From Aedoeadaptatus coli (GTDB lineage Bacteria; Bacillota; Clostridia; Tissierellales; Peptoniphilaceae): DNA of 64,000 nucleotides. The notes below the pieces were generated by a model, which was not told where the DNA came from, did no database searches, and was given only the letters and a program-made list of their open reading frames with translations. Both the position numbers and the translations under genes were made by a program. Where the stretch lies: NCBI RefSeq assembly GCF_900343085.1, contig NZ_OPYI01000003.1, positions 1 to 64,000 on the forward strand, written 5' to 3'. Positions 33,388-43,159 of the stretch are shown piece after piece; position 1 is the stretch's first letter; the number at the start of each line of letters is the position of its first letter.

Positions 33388-36300
33388 TTATTCATTAATG
33401 AATTTTAATATCTTCGTGCTATTTTGTTTTAGATTTTCTCCCGTTAAACAATCAAAATGTTGTCCTAATATACTGCTATACACTATATTTCCAGCTAAAT
33501 ACTTCTCCCAAGTTTCTTTATCTTCTCCAAAAAATTCTCCATAAAAACTTTTTTCTGTTTCTTCACAAGAGAAAACTCTTACATTCCCGCTATATTTTTG
33601 GGGTTTATAAGTTGATACACATCCAAAATTTTGAGAAAAGATGTTAAATAGTGTATTTAACATTCTTATTTCATTATCTAATAAATTTAACTTATCTCTA
33701 TTTATTGAATTATAAAGATTATTTAGTCTTTCGGAAATTGGAATTGAAGAAAGTCTTTTAAACTCAAGTCCTATATCCTCATACTCTCCAACAAGCCTCT
33801 CAAATGACTCTATTTTCAAGTCACCATCTAGATTTTTTACCATATATTTTATACAATCATCTAGTCTTTCATCACTTACAGTATGACCAGCTTTAAAAAT
33901 ATCAGCATTTATTAGCCTAGAAAATGTTCTTTCTAGCAGTAATTCATTTTCTAAACTCGTCCTTAGTGCTATATCATATTTATTTCTTGATAAACAATGG
34001 AAAACTGTTCTATTTTGTTCTCTTGGAATAGTCGTACTCAATAAAGTTACATCTGATACATTCATATTTTTATTGGTTATATAATTCGCAGTCTCAATAG
34101 CTATCAATCCACCAACGCAATGTCCAATAAGGATATACTTGGAATAACCGAGTTTACATAATACCTCTCCATATTTTTCTCCAAGATTTTTAAATGTATC
34201 CTCAGTTTTCATAGAAACATATTCTGCCTCATCTCCGAAAGAAAAGCCCAATACATCTTCGACATCATTACTATCTTTTATAATATAATCTAATAATTCT
34301 GTATATGCAGATAATGTGCCTGTCCCTGCGTGAAATAAAACTTTAGCAGTTTTCTTATCATTATCTAAATTGGATTTTTTTAATACTGATAAAGACTTAT
34401 CAATCTTTTTATCAATCTTGTCAAACCTGTTTTGAATTTTTTTGGAAATTTCTCTGATTGTCGGCGTTTGCATCATTTCAGTAAGCAAAGAACTCCAGTC
34501 CCAATCTTTTGCTTCTTCTACTTTTTCCAAAATTTCACTTATAATTTGTGCTATTAAAAGAGAGTCTCCTCCTACACTATAAAAGTTTTCATCTAATCCA
34601 ATAAAAGACTTATTTAGCTCTTTACACCATATATGTTCAATCTTTTTTTCTATCTCTGTCATTTGCGATTTATCAATACTAATATCATCATCTTCTACTT
34701 TGAATAAACTTGATATTGCCTCTTTGTTAATTTTCCCATTGCTTGTTTTGGGTAAACTTTGTAATATTTTTATATCAGATGGAATCATATAGTTTGGCAA
34801 AGAATCATTTAAATGCTCAAATAATTCTGTTTTGTCAATGTTATAATATTCATTTTTAAATCTCGTTACAAAAACACTTTGTCCTGATACTTCTAGTAAC
34901 TGACTACTTGGAAATGCATAAGTTATGTTGCCATCATTTCTATCTATAATATCTTCCCATTGCTTTTTTGAGAAAAATGTTTGTTCACTTTCTTTTCTTT
35001 CATCTTCAAATCCTATCAATCCATCCTTGAATTCCATTGATGTTAATAACATATAACTCATTTTTGTTTCCTCTAATATAATCAATGTCCCAGAATCTAC
35101 TAATAGATTTTTTAAGTTTTTTATAACGAAATCTATATTTCTAGAATTGTGTAATACATTTGCACATAGTATTAAATCAAATGAGAACGCATCTAGACCC
35201 TGCTTATAAAAATCTTCATTTATATCAAATATTTTGTATTTTATCCAATCATATTCATGAAATATGTTTTTTGCATTGTTAAAAAAGAATTCAGAAACAT
35301 CAGTGAAATAATATTCAACTTTTGAATCTTTCAATTTAGTAATCACATCAATAGTTGTTCCACCTACTCCTGCTCCAACTTCTAAAATCCTAAATGGTTT
35401 ATTGCTATTTTTTATTTTTTCATTATATAAATAATGTATTTCATTAGCTATAAAACCATTATTGATTCTATTTATTTTATTGTCGTGATATGATGCCAAA
35501 GCAGGTTTTAAATCCCCTTTTGGAAAAAGTAAATTTAACGGATCTTCGATTCCTGTTATTAGTTCAGGTAAAGAATCATTAGATCTTTTCAGATAAGCTA
35601 AAAAATCCTTACTGTAATTAAATTCATTTTCTACTTTATAAAAATCATTCCATAATTGTTCAAGTGTTTCTCCATTCTCTTCACCTAAATATTGGTATTG
35701 TTCCTCATCTAATTGTAATATTTTTTCTTTAACCAATACATTTAGCCATCTCTTTAATAACTTTTCTAACTTTTCAGGTACTTTTATTATTTTTTTAATC
35801 TCTTGAATGTTATATTTGCTTTTTTGGTCAGTAAAAATTCCAAAATGTTGAAATGTTCCTAAAATAGACTTCAATGATACCTTGTCAGCACAATCTCCCC
35901 ATTTTATTAATAAATCAAGATTCATATTCTCTAAAACACTTGATTCTAACTCTTTTAAAAACTCAATTTCATCGCAACCCAAATAAAAATCATTAGATAT
36001 ATAACTTTTAATTTTAGGAGTAACCACAGCATTTATTTTACCATCTAAAGATTTCCCTTTTGTATATACAACTTGTGCAGAATCTACTTTGTTATAAGAA
36101 ACAATTGCATCCTCTATTTCTGATAATTCTATTCTATATCCATGAATTTTTATTTGTCCATCTCCAGACTCTCTACCAGTAAAAATAATTAAACCATTTT
36201 TTAAATAATAACCTGTATCACCTGTTTTATATATAATTTCTCCATCTCTTGTTCTTATAAATTGTTCTTTATTTAATTTTTCATCTCCGATGTATCCCTT

Positions 36301-38907
36301 GGATATTCCCTTACCGCCAATATACAATCCACCTTTAACATAGTCGGGACAAGGATTTAAATCTCTGTTTAAAACGAAAAATTTTTGATTTGACATAGGG
36401 TATCCATATGGAACACTAATATCAAATTTCTCATTTTTACCTATATTATAATAGATAGACCAAATTGATGCTTCTGTAGCCCCACCCATGCTAACAAGCT
36501 TCACATTTTCAAAAATATTGTATACTCTACTTGGTAAATTTGTTGGAATCCAATCTCCCGACAACATACATAGTCTTAAATATTCACTCTTTTTTATTTT
36601 TTCAGATGCCTCTAAATAATTAACTATCAGTTGCATTTGAGCTGGCACAGAGTTCCAAATAGTTACTCTATGAAGCAACATTAAATCATAAATATACTTT
36701 GAATCATTTGTCTTCTCTGATTCTGGTAGTACTAATGTTCCCCCAATATCAAAACACCCAAATATATCATATACCGATAAATCAAAGGATAATTTTGCTA
36801 ATCCTAAAAACACGTCTGTTTCTTTTATCCTATATCTTTCATTGACATCAATTATTGTATTCATAACTGCATCATGCGTTATTCTTACACCCTTAGGTTC
36901 ACCAGTAGTCCCAGAAGTAAAGATTATATAAGCATCATCCATGTAATATTTTTCTAAATTTAAATCTTTCATGCTATTAAATTCACTTAAAGAAATATTG
37001 TGTAAATTTATATTTTTAAATTCAGAATTACTCAGCTCTTCATCACATGATAGAACCACTTTAACATCTGACTTTTTTAGAATCTTGTTTTTTCTATTAA
37101 TTGGCTGGTCTACGTCTATTGGAACATATACAGCGCCGCTTAATACAATAGCTAGTACAGATGCAATCTGCCACTCATTTTTTTCAATATTAACTGCTAT
37201 TCTATCTCCAGATTTTATTTTATTGTTTTTTAAAGCTTCCATTATCGAACTAACATACAAGCTTAATTTTCTATAAGAATAAGTATTTCCCTTGAAAATT
37301 AGAGCTGTTTTCTCTGGATTTTTATTTAGCATTTTTAAAAATCCATCTCCTAAAGTTCTTTTTGGAAATTTTCTTTGTGTTGAATTAATATCATGTCTAA
37401 CTTGCAGAATATTTTCAGGTAATTCCACTGGATTTTTCAAATCTAGGATTTTATACGGATTTTTACATAGTTCCTTAATTATATTTACAAAACCTGCAAA
37501 CATTTCATCCATAACAACTTGATCAAACACAAATTTTCTAATATCCCAATTTATCCTAGCTCCTGTCTTTTCTTCTGCTAACTGACAATCAATATAAACT
37601 TGAGGTGTTTGGCTGATTTTATAATTGACTTTTCGCTTTAACAATACGTCATTTTCATTTGACAGACCAACTGTGCTTGTAAAAACCAATGGCACTACAA
37701 CACTCTCACCTTTTAATCTGCTAAGCATTCTTAGAACTTCAACTCCAGAAAATGAGTTATGCTCCATATCCATCCATAAATTCTTTTGCAGATTTATTAT
37801 TCTATCTTTAAATGTTAATTTACTGTCTATATCTATTGCCGATACATTCACATCCGTAAAATCTCCCACTATTTCATTAATATCTTTTATATTTAAAGAA
37901 CTCCTCTTAAATAAAGTGGTGTTTATGCAAAATTTATTTGTACCTGACCAGTAATATACTATTTCTGACAATACTGACATAACCACAGCCGACACAGTTA
38001 CACCGATATTTTTTGACAAATCACAGAGTTTACTCCACATGTCTTCATTTAAAAAAATACTTTTTTGAAGAAAAGAGCTATCTTCTATATCTACAGTCTT
38101 TAGTGTCGGTAAGAAAGGTGAGTTTCCTATATTTTCTATCTTATTTTCCCAATATTTTTTATCTTCTTGGCTATTAGCACTTTTATTTTGTTTTCTCTCT
38201 TTTTCATATATAACGATATCTCTATAGCTACTAGAATTACACGCTTCTTTTTCGGGGTTATAATAAAAATCTTCTAAATCTTTCAATATGATATTCATGC
38301 TTATATAGTCAGCAACTATCATATCAACAGAAAAGTGAAGCAACGTTTTTTCATTTATTTTAGTTATTGCAATATCACACATTGGCCATTCACCAATTTT
38401 ATACTGTTTGTTAGCTAATTTCTCCCTCAAATCTAATTCTTTTTCATCTATTGAAAAATTCTCTTCAATTTCAACAAATGGTACATCCTTTTGCACTTTT
38501 TGTTTACCATTCTTATATATGATTGCTCTAAGCATATCATGCTTTTTTATGACTTTATTCCATGCTATCTCTATTTTGTCCTTATCTAAAAGCTCGTTAT
38601 ATTCAATTTCCATATACCCATGGCAACCCACACCGCCCAATTCAAATGCTGTATTCCTTCCCAATAAATATGAACTCTGTATTTCTGTTAAGTCAAATTC
38701 CTCATAACGATTTATTTCGTCTCTTTTAAAATATATGTTTTTTTCTTTATCCAAATATTCTAAAAGCATTGATTTATTAATCTTAAGTTGTTTTTTTAAT
38801 TCATCTGTTAAGCTTCCCTTTGGTGCTCTAAATTTTACGTTGCTACCCTCTTTCCAAACAACTATATTTTTATTGTTTAAAATATCTAGTAATTCTGTTA
38901 TACTCAT
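33388..38907 (-). CDS. NRPS: TubC-Cy-A(MT)-PCP-TE, pyochelin PchF-like
   Basis: An 1839-residue synthetase. Domains: TubC-type docking domain (1-57); cyclisation domain (about 70-500) with DMIVADYIS at 195-203 matching DxxxxDxxS; adenylation domain from about 515 with FTSGTTGEPKG (about 660), interrupted by a methyltransferase domain (EVGAGVGG about 1177) and ending with PKTSNGKINKE (about 1390); carrier domain with GGDSL (about 1450); thioesterase with GHCVGG, the predicted nucleophile being Cys1597. Specificity residues aligned by eye to GrsA read D-L-Y-N-M-S-M-I-W, close to the cysteine code. The architecture matches PchF (about 1800 residues). The ATG at 38907 has AAAGGA 8 nt upstream; an ATG three codons earlier has no spacing for one. 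Confidence 0.93.
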   Translation of the reverse strand: MSITELLDILNNKNIVVWKEGSNVKFRAPKGSLTDELKKQLKINKSMLLEYLDKEKNIYFKRDEINRYEEFDLTEIQSSYLLGRNTAFELGGVGCHGYMEIEYNELLDKDKIEIAWNKVIKKHDMLRAIIYKNGKQKVQKDVPFVEIEENFSIDEKELDLREKLANKQYKIGEWPMCDIAITKINEKTLLHFSVDMIVADYISMNIILKDLEDFYYNPEKEACNSSSYRDIVIYEKERKQNKSANSQEDKKYWENKIENIGNSPFLPTLKTVDIEDSSFLQKSIFLNEDMWSKLCDLSKNIGVTVSAVVMSVLSEIVYYWSGTNKFCINTTLFKRSSLNIKDINEIVGDFTDVNVSAIDIDSKLTFKDRIINLQKNLWMDMEHNSFSGVEVLRMLSRLKGESVVVPLVFTSTVGLSNENDVLLKRKVNYKISQTPQVYIDCQLAEEKTGARINWDIRKFVFDQVVMDEMFAGFVNIIKELCKNPYKILDLKNPVELPENILQVRHDINSTQRKFPKRTLGDGFLKMLNKNPEKTALIFKGNTYSYRKLSLYVSSIMEALKNNKIKSGDRIAVNIEKNEWQIASVLAIVLSGAVYVPIDVDQPINRKNKILKKSDVKVVLSCDEELSNSEFKNINLHNISLSEFNSMKDLNLEKYYMDDAYIIFTSGTTGEPKGVRITHDAVMNTIIDVNERYRIKETDVFLGLAKLSFDLSVYDIFGCFDIGGTLVLPESEKTNDSKYIYDLMLLHRVTIWNSVPAQMQLIVNYLEASEKIKKSEYLRLCMLSGDWIPTNLPSRVYNIFENVKLVSMGGATEASIWSIYYNIGKNEKFDISVPYGYPMSNQKFFVLNRDLNPCPDYVKGGLYIGGKGISKGYIGDEKLNKEQFIRTRDGEIIYKTGDTGYYLKNGLIIFTGRESGDGQIKIHGYRIELSEIEDAIVSYNKVDSAQVVYTKGKSLDGKINAVVTPKIKSYISNDFYLGCDEIEFLKELESSVLENMNLDLLIKWGDCADKVSLKSILGTFQHFGIFTDQKSKYNIQEIKKIIKVPEKLEKLLKRWLNVLVKEKILQLDEEQYQYLGEENGETLEQLWNDFYKVENEFNYSKDFLAYLKRSNDSLPELITGIEDPLNLLFPKGDLKPALASYHDNKINRINNGFIANEIHYLYNEKIKNSNKPFRILEVGAGVGGTTIDVITKLKDSKVEYYFTDVSEFFFNNAKNIFHEYDWIKYKIFDINEDFYKQGLDAFSFDLILCANVLHNSRNIDFVIKNLKNLLVDSGTLIILEETKMSYMLLTSMEFKDGLIGFEDERKESEQTFFSKKQWEDIIDRNDGNITYAFPSSQLLEVSGQSVFVTRFKNEYYNIDKTELFEHLNDSLPNYMIPSDIKILQSLPKTSNGKINKEAISSLFKVEDDDISIDKSQMTEIEKKIEHIWCKELNKSFIGLDENFYSVGGDSLLIAQIISEILEKVEEAKDWDWSSLLTEMMQTPTIREISKKIQNRFDKIDKKIDKSLSVLKKSNLDNDKKTAKVLFHAGTGTLSAYTELLDYIIKDSNDVEDVLGFSFGDEAEYVSMKTEDTFKNLGEKYGEVLCKLGYSKYILIGHCVGGLIAIETANYITNKNMNVSDVTLLSTTIPREQNRTVFHCLSRNKYDIALRTSLENELLLERTFSRLINADIFKAGHTVSDERLDDCIKYMVKNLDGDLKIESFERLVGEYEDIGLEFKRLSSIPISERLNNLYNSINRDKLNLLDNEIRMLNTLFNIFSQNFGCVSTYKPQKYSGNVRVFSCEETEKSFYGEFFGEDKETWEKYLAGNIVYSSILGQHFDCLTGENLKQNSTKILKFINE

Positions 38908-38927
38908 TAGATCCATCCTTTCTTTTA

Positions 38928-40868
38928 CTAAATTGAATAAACTTCTATATCTTCAAGAATTTCATCAATCTTATCCGATATTCTTTCTATTGTTAGATTT
39001 GTAAATATTAAGTTCATTGTAATTTGGTTTTCTAATTTAAAAACTCTTTTAATTTCATTGATTATACTCATAGCTTTTAAGCTATCACCTCCAATTTTAA
39101 AATAATTATCATAAATAGATATTTCTCTTATATCTAGATGCTTTTTCCATATATCAATCATTTTGTTTTGTGTTACTGTTAGATTTGTTGTATAAACTCT
39201 CGACTTTTCACCTAAAGGTACATCAATGCTTTGAAGCTTATTATAATTAAAACTACACTTTTTATACTCTCTATATTGTAAATAATTATTTGAAATTTCA
39301 TTTGTTGCAATCCAATCATCATATTTAGTTAGTCTTAAAAGTTGTTCTTCTAAAGAATTTAACATGTCATCTAACATTTTTTCAGGGAAAATTTCATCTA
39401 CACTGTCCCAGCATAAAATCAAATCTCCGTCTTTTATATAAGATTGGAAATCTAACCATACTCCTGGAGTTTGTGAAACCATATATGTAATTTTGCCCAA
39501 AGCTTTCCTTGAAATTTCAGTTTCTAGTGGATAGTCTATGTTGCACGCAAAAACTACAGGTGCTACATTAAGACTTGTACCCTGTGATTTTGATATATCT
39601 CTTTGAACTTGAACTCCACTATAAGATGAATGGCTAACATTGTCTATAAAGGTTTTGCTTATTCTATTCAAAGTTTCTAGGAAAGAAGTATCATTTTTTC
39701 TTTCATGCTCTACTAATAAGATATTTGTAAAGTCTGCCACCATATCTTTCATGTTTTCGTTTGAAAGATCTCTATTAAATAATGGTAAGTTTATAAAAAA
39801 CTTATCTTGGTTAGTCCATCTTTCTAGAATTAAATCATATGCAGTTAATAAAACCATTGATGGCGTAGATTTATAGCTTGCTGCAAGCTCTTTTATTTTG
39901 CTCCACTTATCTTTTTCAATAACTCGTTTTCTTCTAGTAAATCTTGTTTCTTTGATTTGTTCAGGATCTTTTCTTAATGGTAAATTAGGTCTTTCTATTT
40001 CAAATGAGTCTATTTTTTCTTTCCAAAACTCTTGGTCTTTTTTATAAATTTCAGAGTCTACTTCAAGATTATTTATATAGTCTTTAAAAGTATAACTGTT
40101 TGGATTGTCTAATTCTTTTCCTAAATACAATTCTCCTAATTCTTTTAAAATAAGGCTCAAACTCATTACATCAGCAACTAACAAATCTAAATCAAAGAAT
40201 ATTTTGTTTCTATTTTGTGATAGATTCGCAAGTTTTAATCCTGCGACTTCTCCCATTTCTACTCTAAGTTTTCTATGAGATAAATTTTCTCGTATTTTAT
40301 CTAGTCTAATTTTGGTTTCTTCTTCATCTAAATTAGACAAGTCAAAAACTTCAATTTCTTCGCTAAAAGGTTTATCTAATATTTCTTGTTTTCCATCTTC
40401 TGTGAATCTTGCTCTGAGCATTGGATGTCTATATTGAAGTTTATTCCATGCATCATTCAATCTTTTATAATCTATATCTTTTCCATCTATTTCAATATAG
40501 GCATGACAACCCACTCCACCTAGAGTTTGATCATCACTTCTGCCTATAAAATAAGAATATTGAACATCTGTAAGATTGAATGAATCTTTGCCATCATTTG
40601 ATTTCTTATTATCTTTTGAATGTTTCTTGATAATTTTTGAATTAGCTACTAGGTCAAACCATGAATTAAGTGTAGGCTTCTCTATGAGCTTTGCAAAGGA
40701 TATTCTAAGTCCTTCTTTTTTAAGAATTCCTGAAAGTTGCATTACTTGCATGGAACTTAAGCCTTTTTCTATTAAATTGTCATTTTCTTTTATATCTGAT
40801 TTCTTCAAGGTATCTTTTAACCATTTTTCAATTATTAATCTAATTTCTTTTCTCGCATCAAATTCCAT
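38928..40868 (-). CDS. NRPS: ArCP-Cy-PCP, no adenylation domain
   Basis: A 646-residue synthetase. An N-terminal aryl carrier domain (1-75) has the phosphopantetheine Ser39 in GLSSM. A heterocyclisation domain (about 95-530) has GGVGCHAY near 117 and DLLVADVMS at 228-236 (DxxxxDxxS, in place of the HHxxxDG of condensation domains). A C-terminal carrier domain has Ser596 in GGDSL. There is no adenylation domain, unlike PchE or HMWP2, so its carrier must be loaded with cysteine by the A domain of the next protein. It would couple the salicyl group to cysteine and cyclise it to a thiazoline. Confidence 0.92.
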   Translation of the reverse strand: MEFDARKEIRLIIEKWLKDTLKKSDIKENDNLIEKGLSSMQVMQLSGILKKEGLRISFAKLIEKPTLNSWFDLVANSKIIKKHSKDNKKSNDGKDSFNLTDVQYSYFIGRSDDQTLGGVGCHAYIEIDGKDIDYKRLNDAWNKLQYRHPMLRARFTEDGKQEILDKPFSEEIEVFDLSNLDEEETKIRLDKIRENLSHRKLRVEMGEVAGLKLANLSQNRNKIFFDLDLLVADVMSLSLILKELGELYLGKELDNPNSYTFKDYINNLEVDSEIYKKDQEFWKEKIDSFEIERPNLPLRKDPEQIKETRFTRRKRVIEKDKWSKIKELAASYKSTPSMVLLTAYDLILERWTNQDKFFINLPLFNRDLSNENMKDMVADFTNILLVEHERKNDTSFLETLNRISKTFIDNVSHSSYSGVQVQRDISKSQGTSLNVAPVVFACNIDYPLETEISRKALGKITYMVSQTPGVWLDFQSYIKDGDLILCWDSVDEIFPEKMLDDMLNSLEEQLLRLTKYDDWIATNEISNNYLQYREYKKCSFNYNKLQSIDVPLGEKSRVYTTNLTVTQNKMIDIWKKHLDIREISIYDNYFKIGGDSLKAMSIINEIKRVFKLENQITMNLIFTNLTIERISDKIDEILEDIEVYSI

Positions 40869-40880
40869 GTTCTGCTCCTT

Positions 40881-42467
40881 TCACTCTATTCTTTTTAATT
40901 TATTTCTATCAATTTTCCCCAAAGCAGTTAGCGGCCATGAATTTATATATTTTATAGAATCTGGCAATTTAAATTCCGCTACATTCTTATTTGCTAGAAA
41001 TGTTCTGATATCTTCTAATGAGAGTTCGTCCTTCTCATCTTTTAATATGAATACTCCTATTTTTTCTCCCAAAAGTTCGTCAGGTACCCCTACAACTTGA
41101 ACATCTCCTATATTCTCATTAGATAGTAAAATATCTTCAATTTCAGAAGGGGTAATTTTTTCTCCAGCCTTATTTATTGTTTCTGAAATTCTTCCAACTA
41201 CCTGATAATTCCCATCTTTTAGTTTCCTTGCCTTATCTCCAGTTTTAAAATATAAATCTTTGTCTATGCATTTTTTGTTTACTTCTGGGAGCTTATAATA
41301 GCCATAGATTGTGTAAGAACCTCTGACTATAAGTTCTCCGTACTCTTCATCTTTGACCTCTTCTCCATCTTCATCAACTATTAACAATTCATCAAACTCA
41401 CTTATAGGCTTACCTTGAGTTGTAAATATAGTTTTACTATCATCATCTAAAGAAGTTGTCATAATCAAACCTTCAGCTATTCCAAAAATTTGTTGAAGTT
41501 TGCAACCAAATTCTTTTTCTATCTTTTCAGCAAGTTTTTCTTCTAAAACTGATCCTCCAACTTGAAGAACCTTTAATGAAGATATGTCGTAATCATCTTC
41601 CTTTATAAAATCTATACATATATTTGCCATAGCAGGAACTAAGCCCGTTATCGTAACCTCCTCTTCCTCAATTAAAGGCAAGATTTCATCTGGACTTGTT
41701 ACTGGGCATAAAACAACTTTACCGCCTATAAAAAATGTCCCTAATATCCCTGGGCAACATAAAGGAAAGTTGTGAGCAATAGGAAGAGAAGCTAGATAGA
41801 TACTGTCTTGATCCATTTTACATCTCTTTGCCGTCTCTTTTGCTACATAGATATAATCGCAGTGTCTCCTTGGTATCAATTTTGGTATCCCAGTTGTACC
41901 TCCCGATAAAAGTAGTAATCCTATTTCTTTATAGTCAACATCTATATTTTGATATAGATAATCTTTATCTTTAAGATTGTAAAATTTTTTATATCCTTGA
42001 TTATCTCCAAGAATATAAACTTCAAAATCTATATTTAATTCTTCCTTTACTTCTCTTATCATATCAACATATGAAAAGCCAAGATATTTATCCTTAGCTA
42101 TATATGCTTTTGCCCCTGATTTTTCTAATATTCCCTTTATTTCATTTTTCCTATGAGCTGGAAGTGATAATACTGGAATCACACCAATCTTAAACATGGC
42201 AAAAAGGGTAATAACAAATTCGTGACAATTAGGAAGTTGAAGAACGATTCTATCTCCCTTTTTAAATCCAGCTTTCAATAAACCATTGGCATAATGGCAA
42301 GCTTTTCTATTTAATTCTTGATATGAAAGTTCAACATCTCCATCTACTAAGGCAATTTTACCCCCATATTTTTTAGCACAATCTTCAATAAATTCTCCTA
42401 AGGTCATATGCGGCCATACTTGTTCATCATAAATTTTTTCTAATTTTTCTTTTAATTCAATGTTCAT
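40881..42467 (-). CDS. Salicylate-AMP ligase (YbtE/PchD/DhbE-like)
   Basis: A 528-residue aryl-acid adenylating enzyme. Core motifs: LLSGGTTGIPKLIPR, QQIFGIAEGL, YFKTGDKARKL and a C-terminal ALGKIDRNKL with the catalytic Lys. It activates an aryl acid and transfers it to the aryl carrier domain of the next protein. Where DhbE (2,3-dihydroxybenzoate) has N-Y-P-L-S-S this protein has N-F-P-L-C-C; Cys at the equivalent of position 240 is the feature of salicylate enzymes. The ATG at 42467 follows GGAGG and overlaps the PPTase stop as TAATG; the open frame upstream is not the start. Confidence 0.93.
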   Translation of the reverse strand: MNIELKEKLEKIYDEQVWPHMTLGEFIEDCAKKYGGKIALVDGDVELSYQELNRKACHYANGLLKAGFKKGDRIVLQLPNCHEFVITLFAMFKIGVIPVLSLPAHRKNEIKGILEKSGAKAYIAKDKYLGFSYVDMIREVKEELNIDFEVYILGDNQGYKKFYNLKDKDYLYQNIDVDYKEIGLLLLSGGTTGIPKLIPRRHCDYIYVAKETAKRCKMDQDSIYLASLPIAHNFPLCCPGILGTFFIGGKVVLCPVTSPDEILPLIEEEEVTITGLVPAMANICIDFIKEDDYDISSLKVLQVGGSVLEEKLAEKIEKEFGCKLQQIFGIAEGLIMTTSLDDDSKTIFTTQGKPISEFDELLIVDEDGEEVKDEEYGELIVRGSYTIYGYYKLPEVNKKCIDKDLYFKTGDKARKLKDGNYQVVGRISETINKAGEKITPSEIEDILLSNENIGDVQVVGVPDELLGEKIGVFILKDEKDELSLEDIRTFLANKNVAEFKLPDSIKYINSWPLTALGKIDRNKLKRIE

Positions 42468-43159
42468 TAATTTTCCTCCAAGCATATTGCCCCGAAATAT
42501 TTGTCATCATAATTTAATGGCTGTAATCTACTTATTATATTGTTTTTATTATCGCTAATTTCTATAACTTTATTTCCATAAGAAATTATTTCAATTTCTT
42601 TCAAATTTCTTATAATACCAATCCCATCACATTTAAGATAGGCTTCTTTTGCAGTCCAATATCTATAGAAACTGATTATGTTGTTATCTATATTTATTAT
42701 TTCATCTTTAGTGAAACAATTTTCTAATATATCCTTAAACTCAAATTTATAATTTATTTTTTCAACATCTACTCCTACTTCTCTTTTAAAAAAAGCTAAC
42801 AGGACTAAGCCTTCAGTATGTGAGATGTTAAACTTTAATCCTAGAGTGCTTTCTACGTAGGGTTTATTATTTTTATCTCTTTTGACTATCAGATCATCAA
42901 TTTCTTTTTCTAGTAAACATTTTAGGACTAAATTAAGTATTGTCCTTGATGCTAGATAATTAATTTTTGCTATTTCTGATTTATAATCTTCTGATTTTAT
43001 TATCTCCTCTTTAGTTAAGTAAGAAAGTAATTTTTCTTCTAATAATTTATCTGTATAAGCCTTAATTAGTATTAAATTATCACTAGCTAATTTATCTTTT
43101 AAATCTTCTAAAGTAAGAAAATCATTAATTTTTCTTATTTCATATTCTTCAATTTTCAT
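42467..43159 (-). CDS. Sfp-type 4'-phosphopantetheinyl transferase
   Basis: A 230-residue PPTase with the family motifs FNISHTEGLVLLAF, VGVDVEKI and FYRYWTAKEAYLKCDGIG, containing the magnesium-binding Asp-Glu-Glu residues. It activates the three carrier domains of the two synthetases by adding the CoA-derived arm. It overlaps the thioesterase gene by 11 nt and the ligase by one base, indicating a tight operon. Confidence 0.93.
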   Translation of the reverse strand: MKIEEYEIRKINDFLTLEDLKDKLASDNLILIKAYTDKLLEEKLLSYLTKEEIIKSEDYKSEIAKINYLASRTILNLVLKCLLEKEIDDLIVKRDKNNKPYVESTLGLKFNISHTEGLVLLAFFKREVGVDVEKINYKFEFKDILENCFTKDEIINIDNNIISFYRYWTAKEAYLKCDGIGIIRNLKEIEIISYGNKVIEISDNKNNIISRLQPLNYDDKYFGAICLEEN

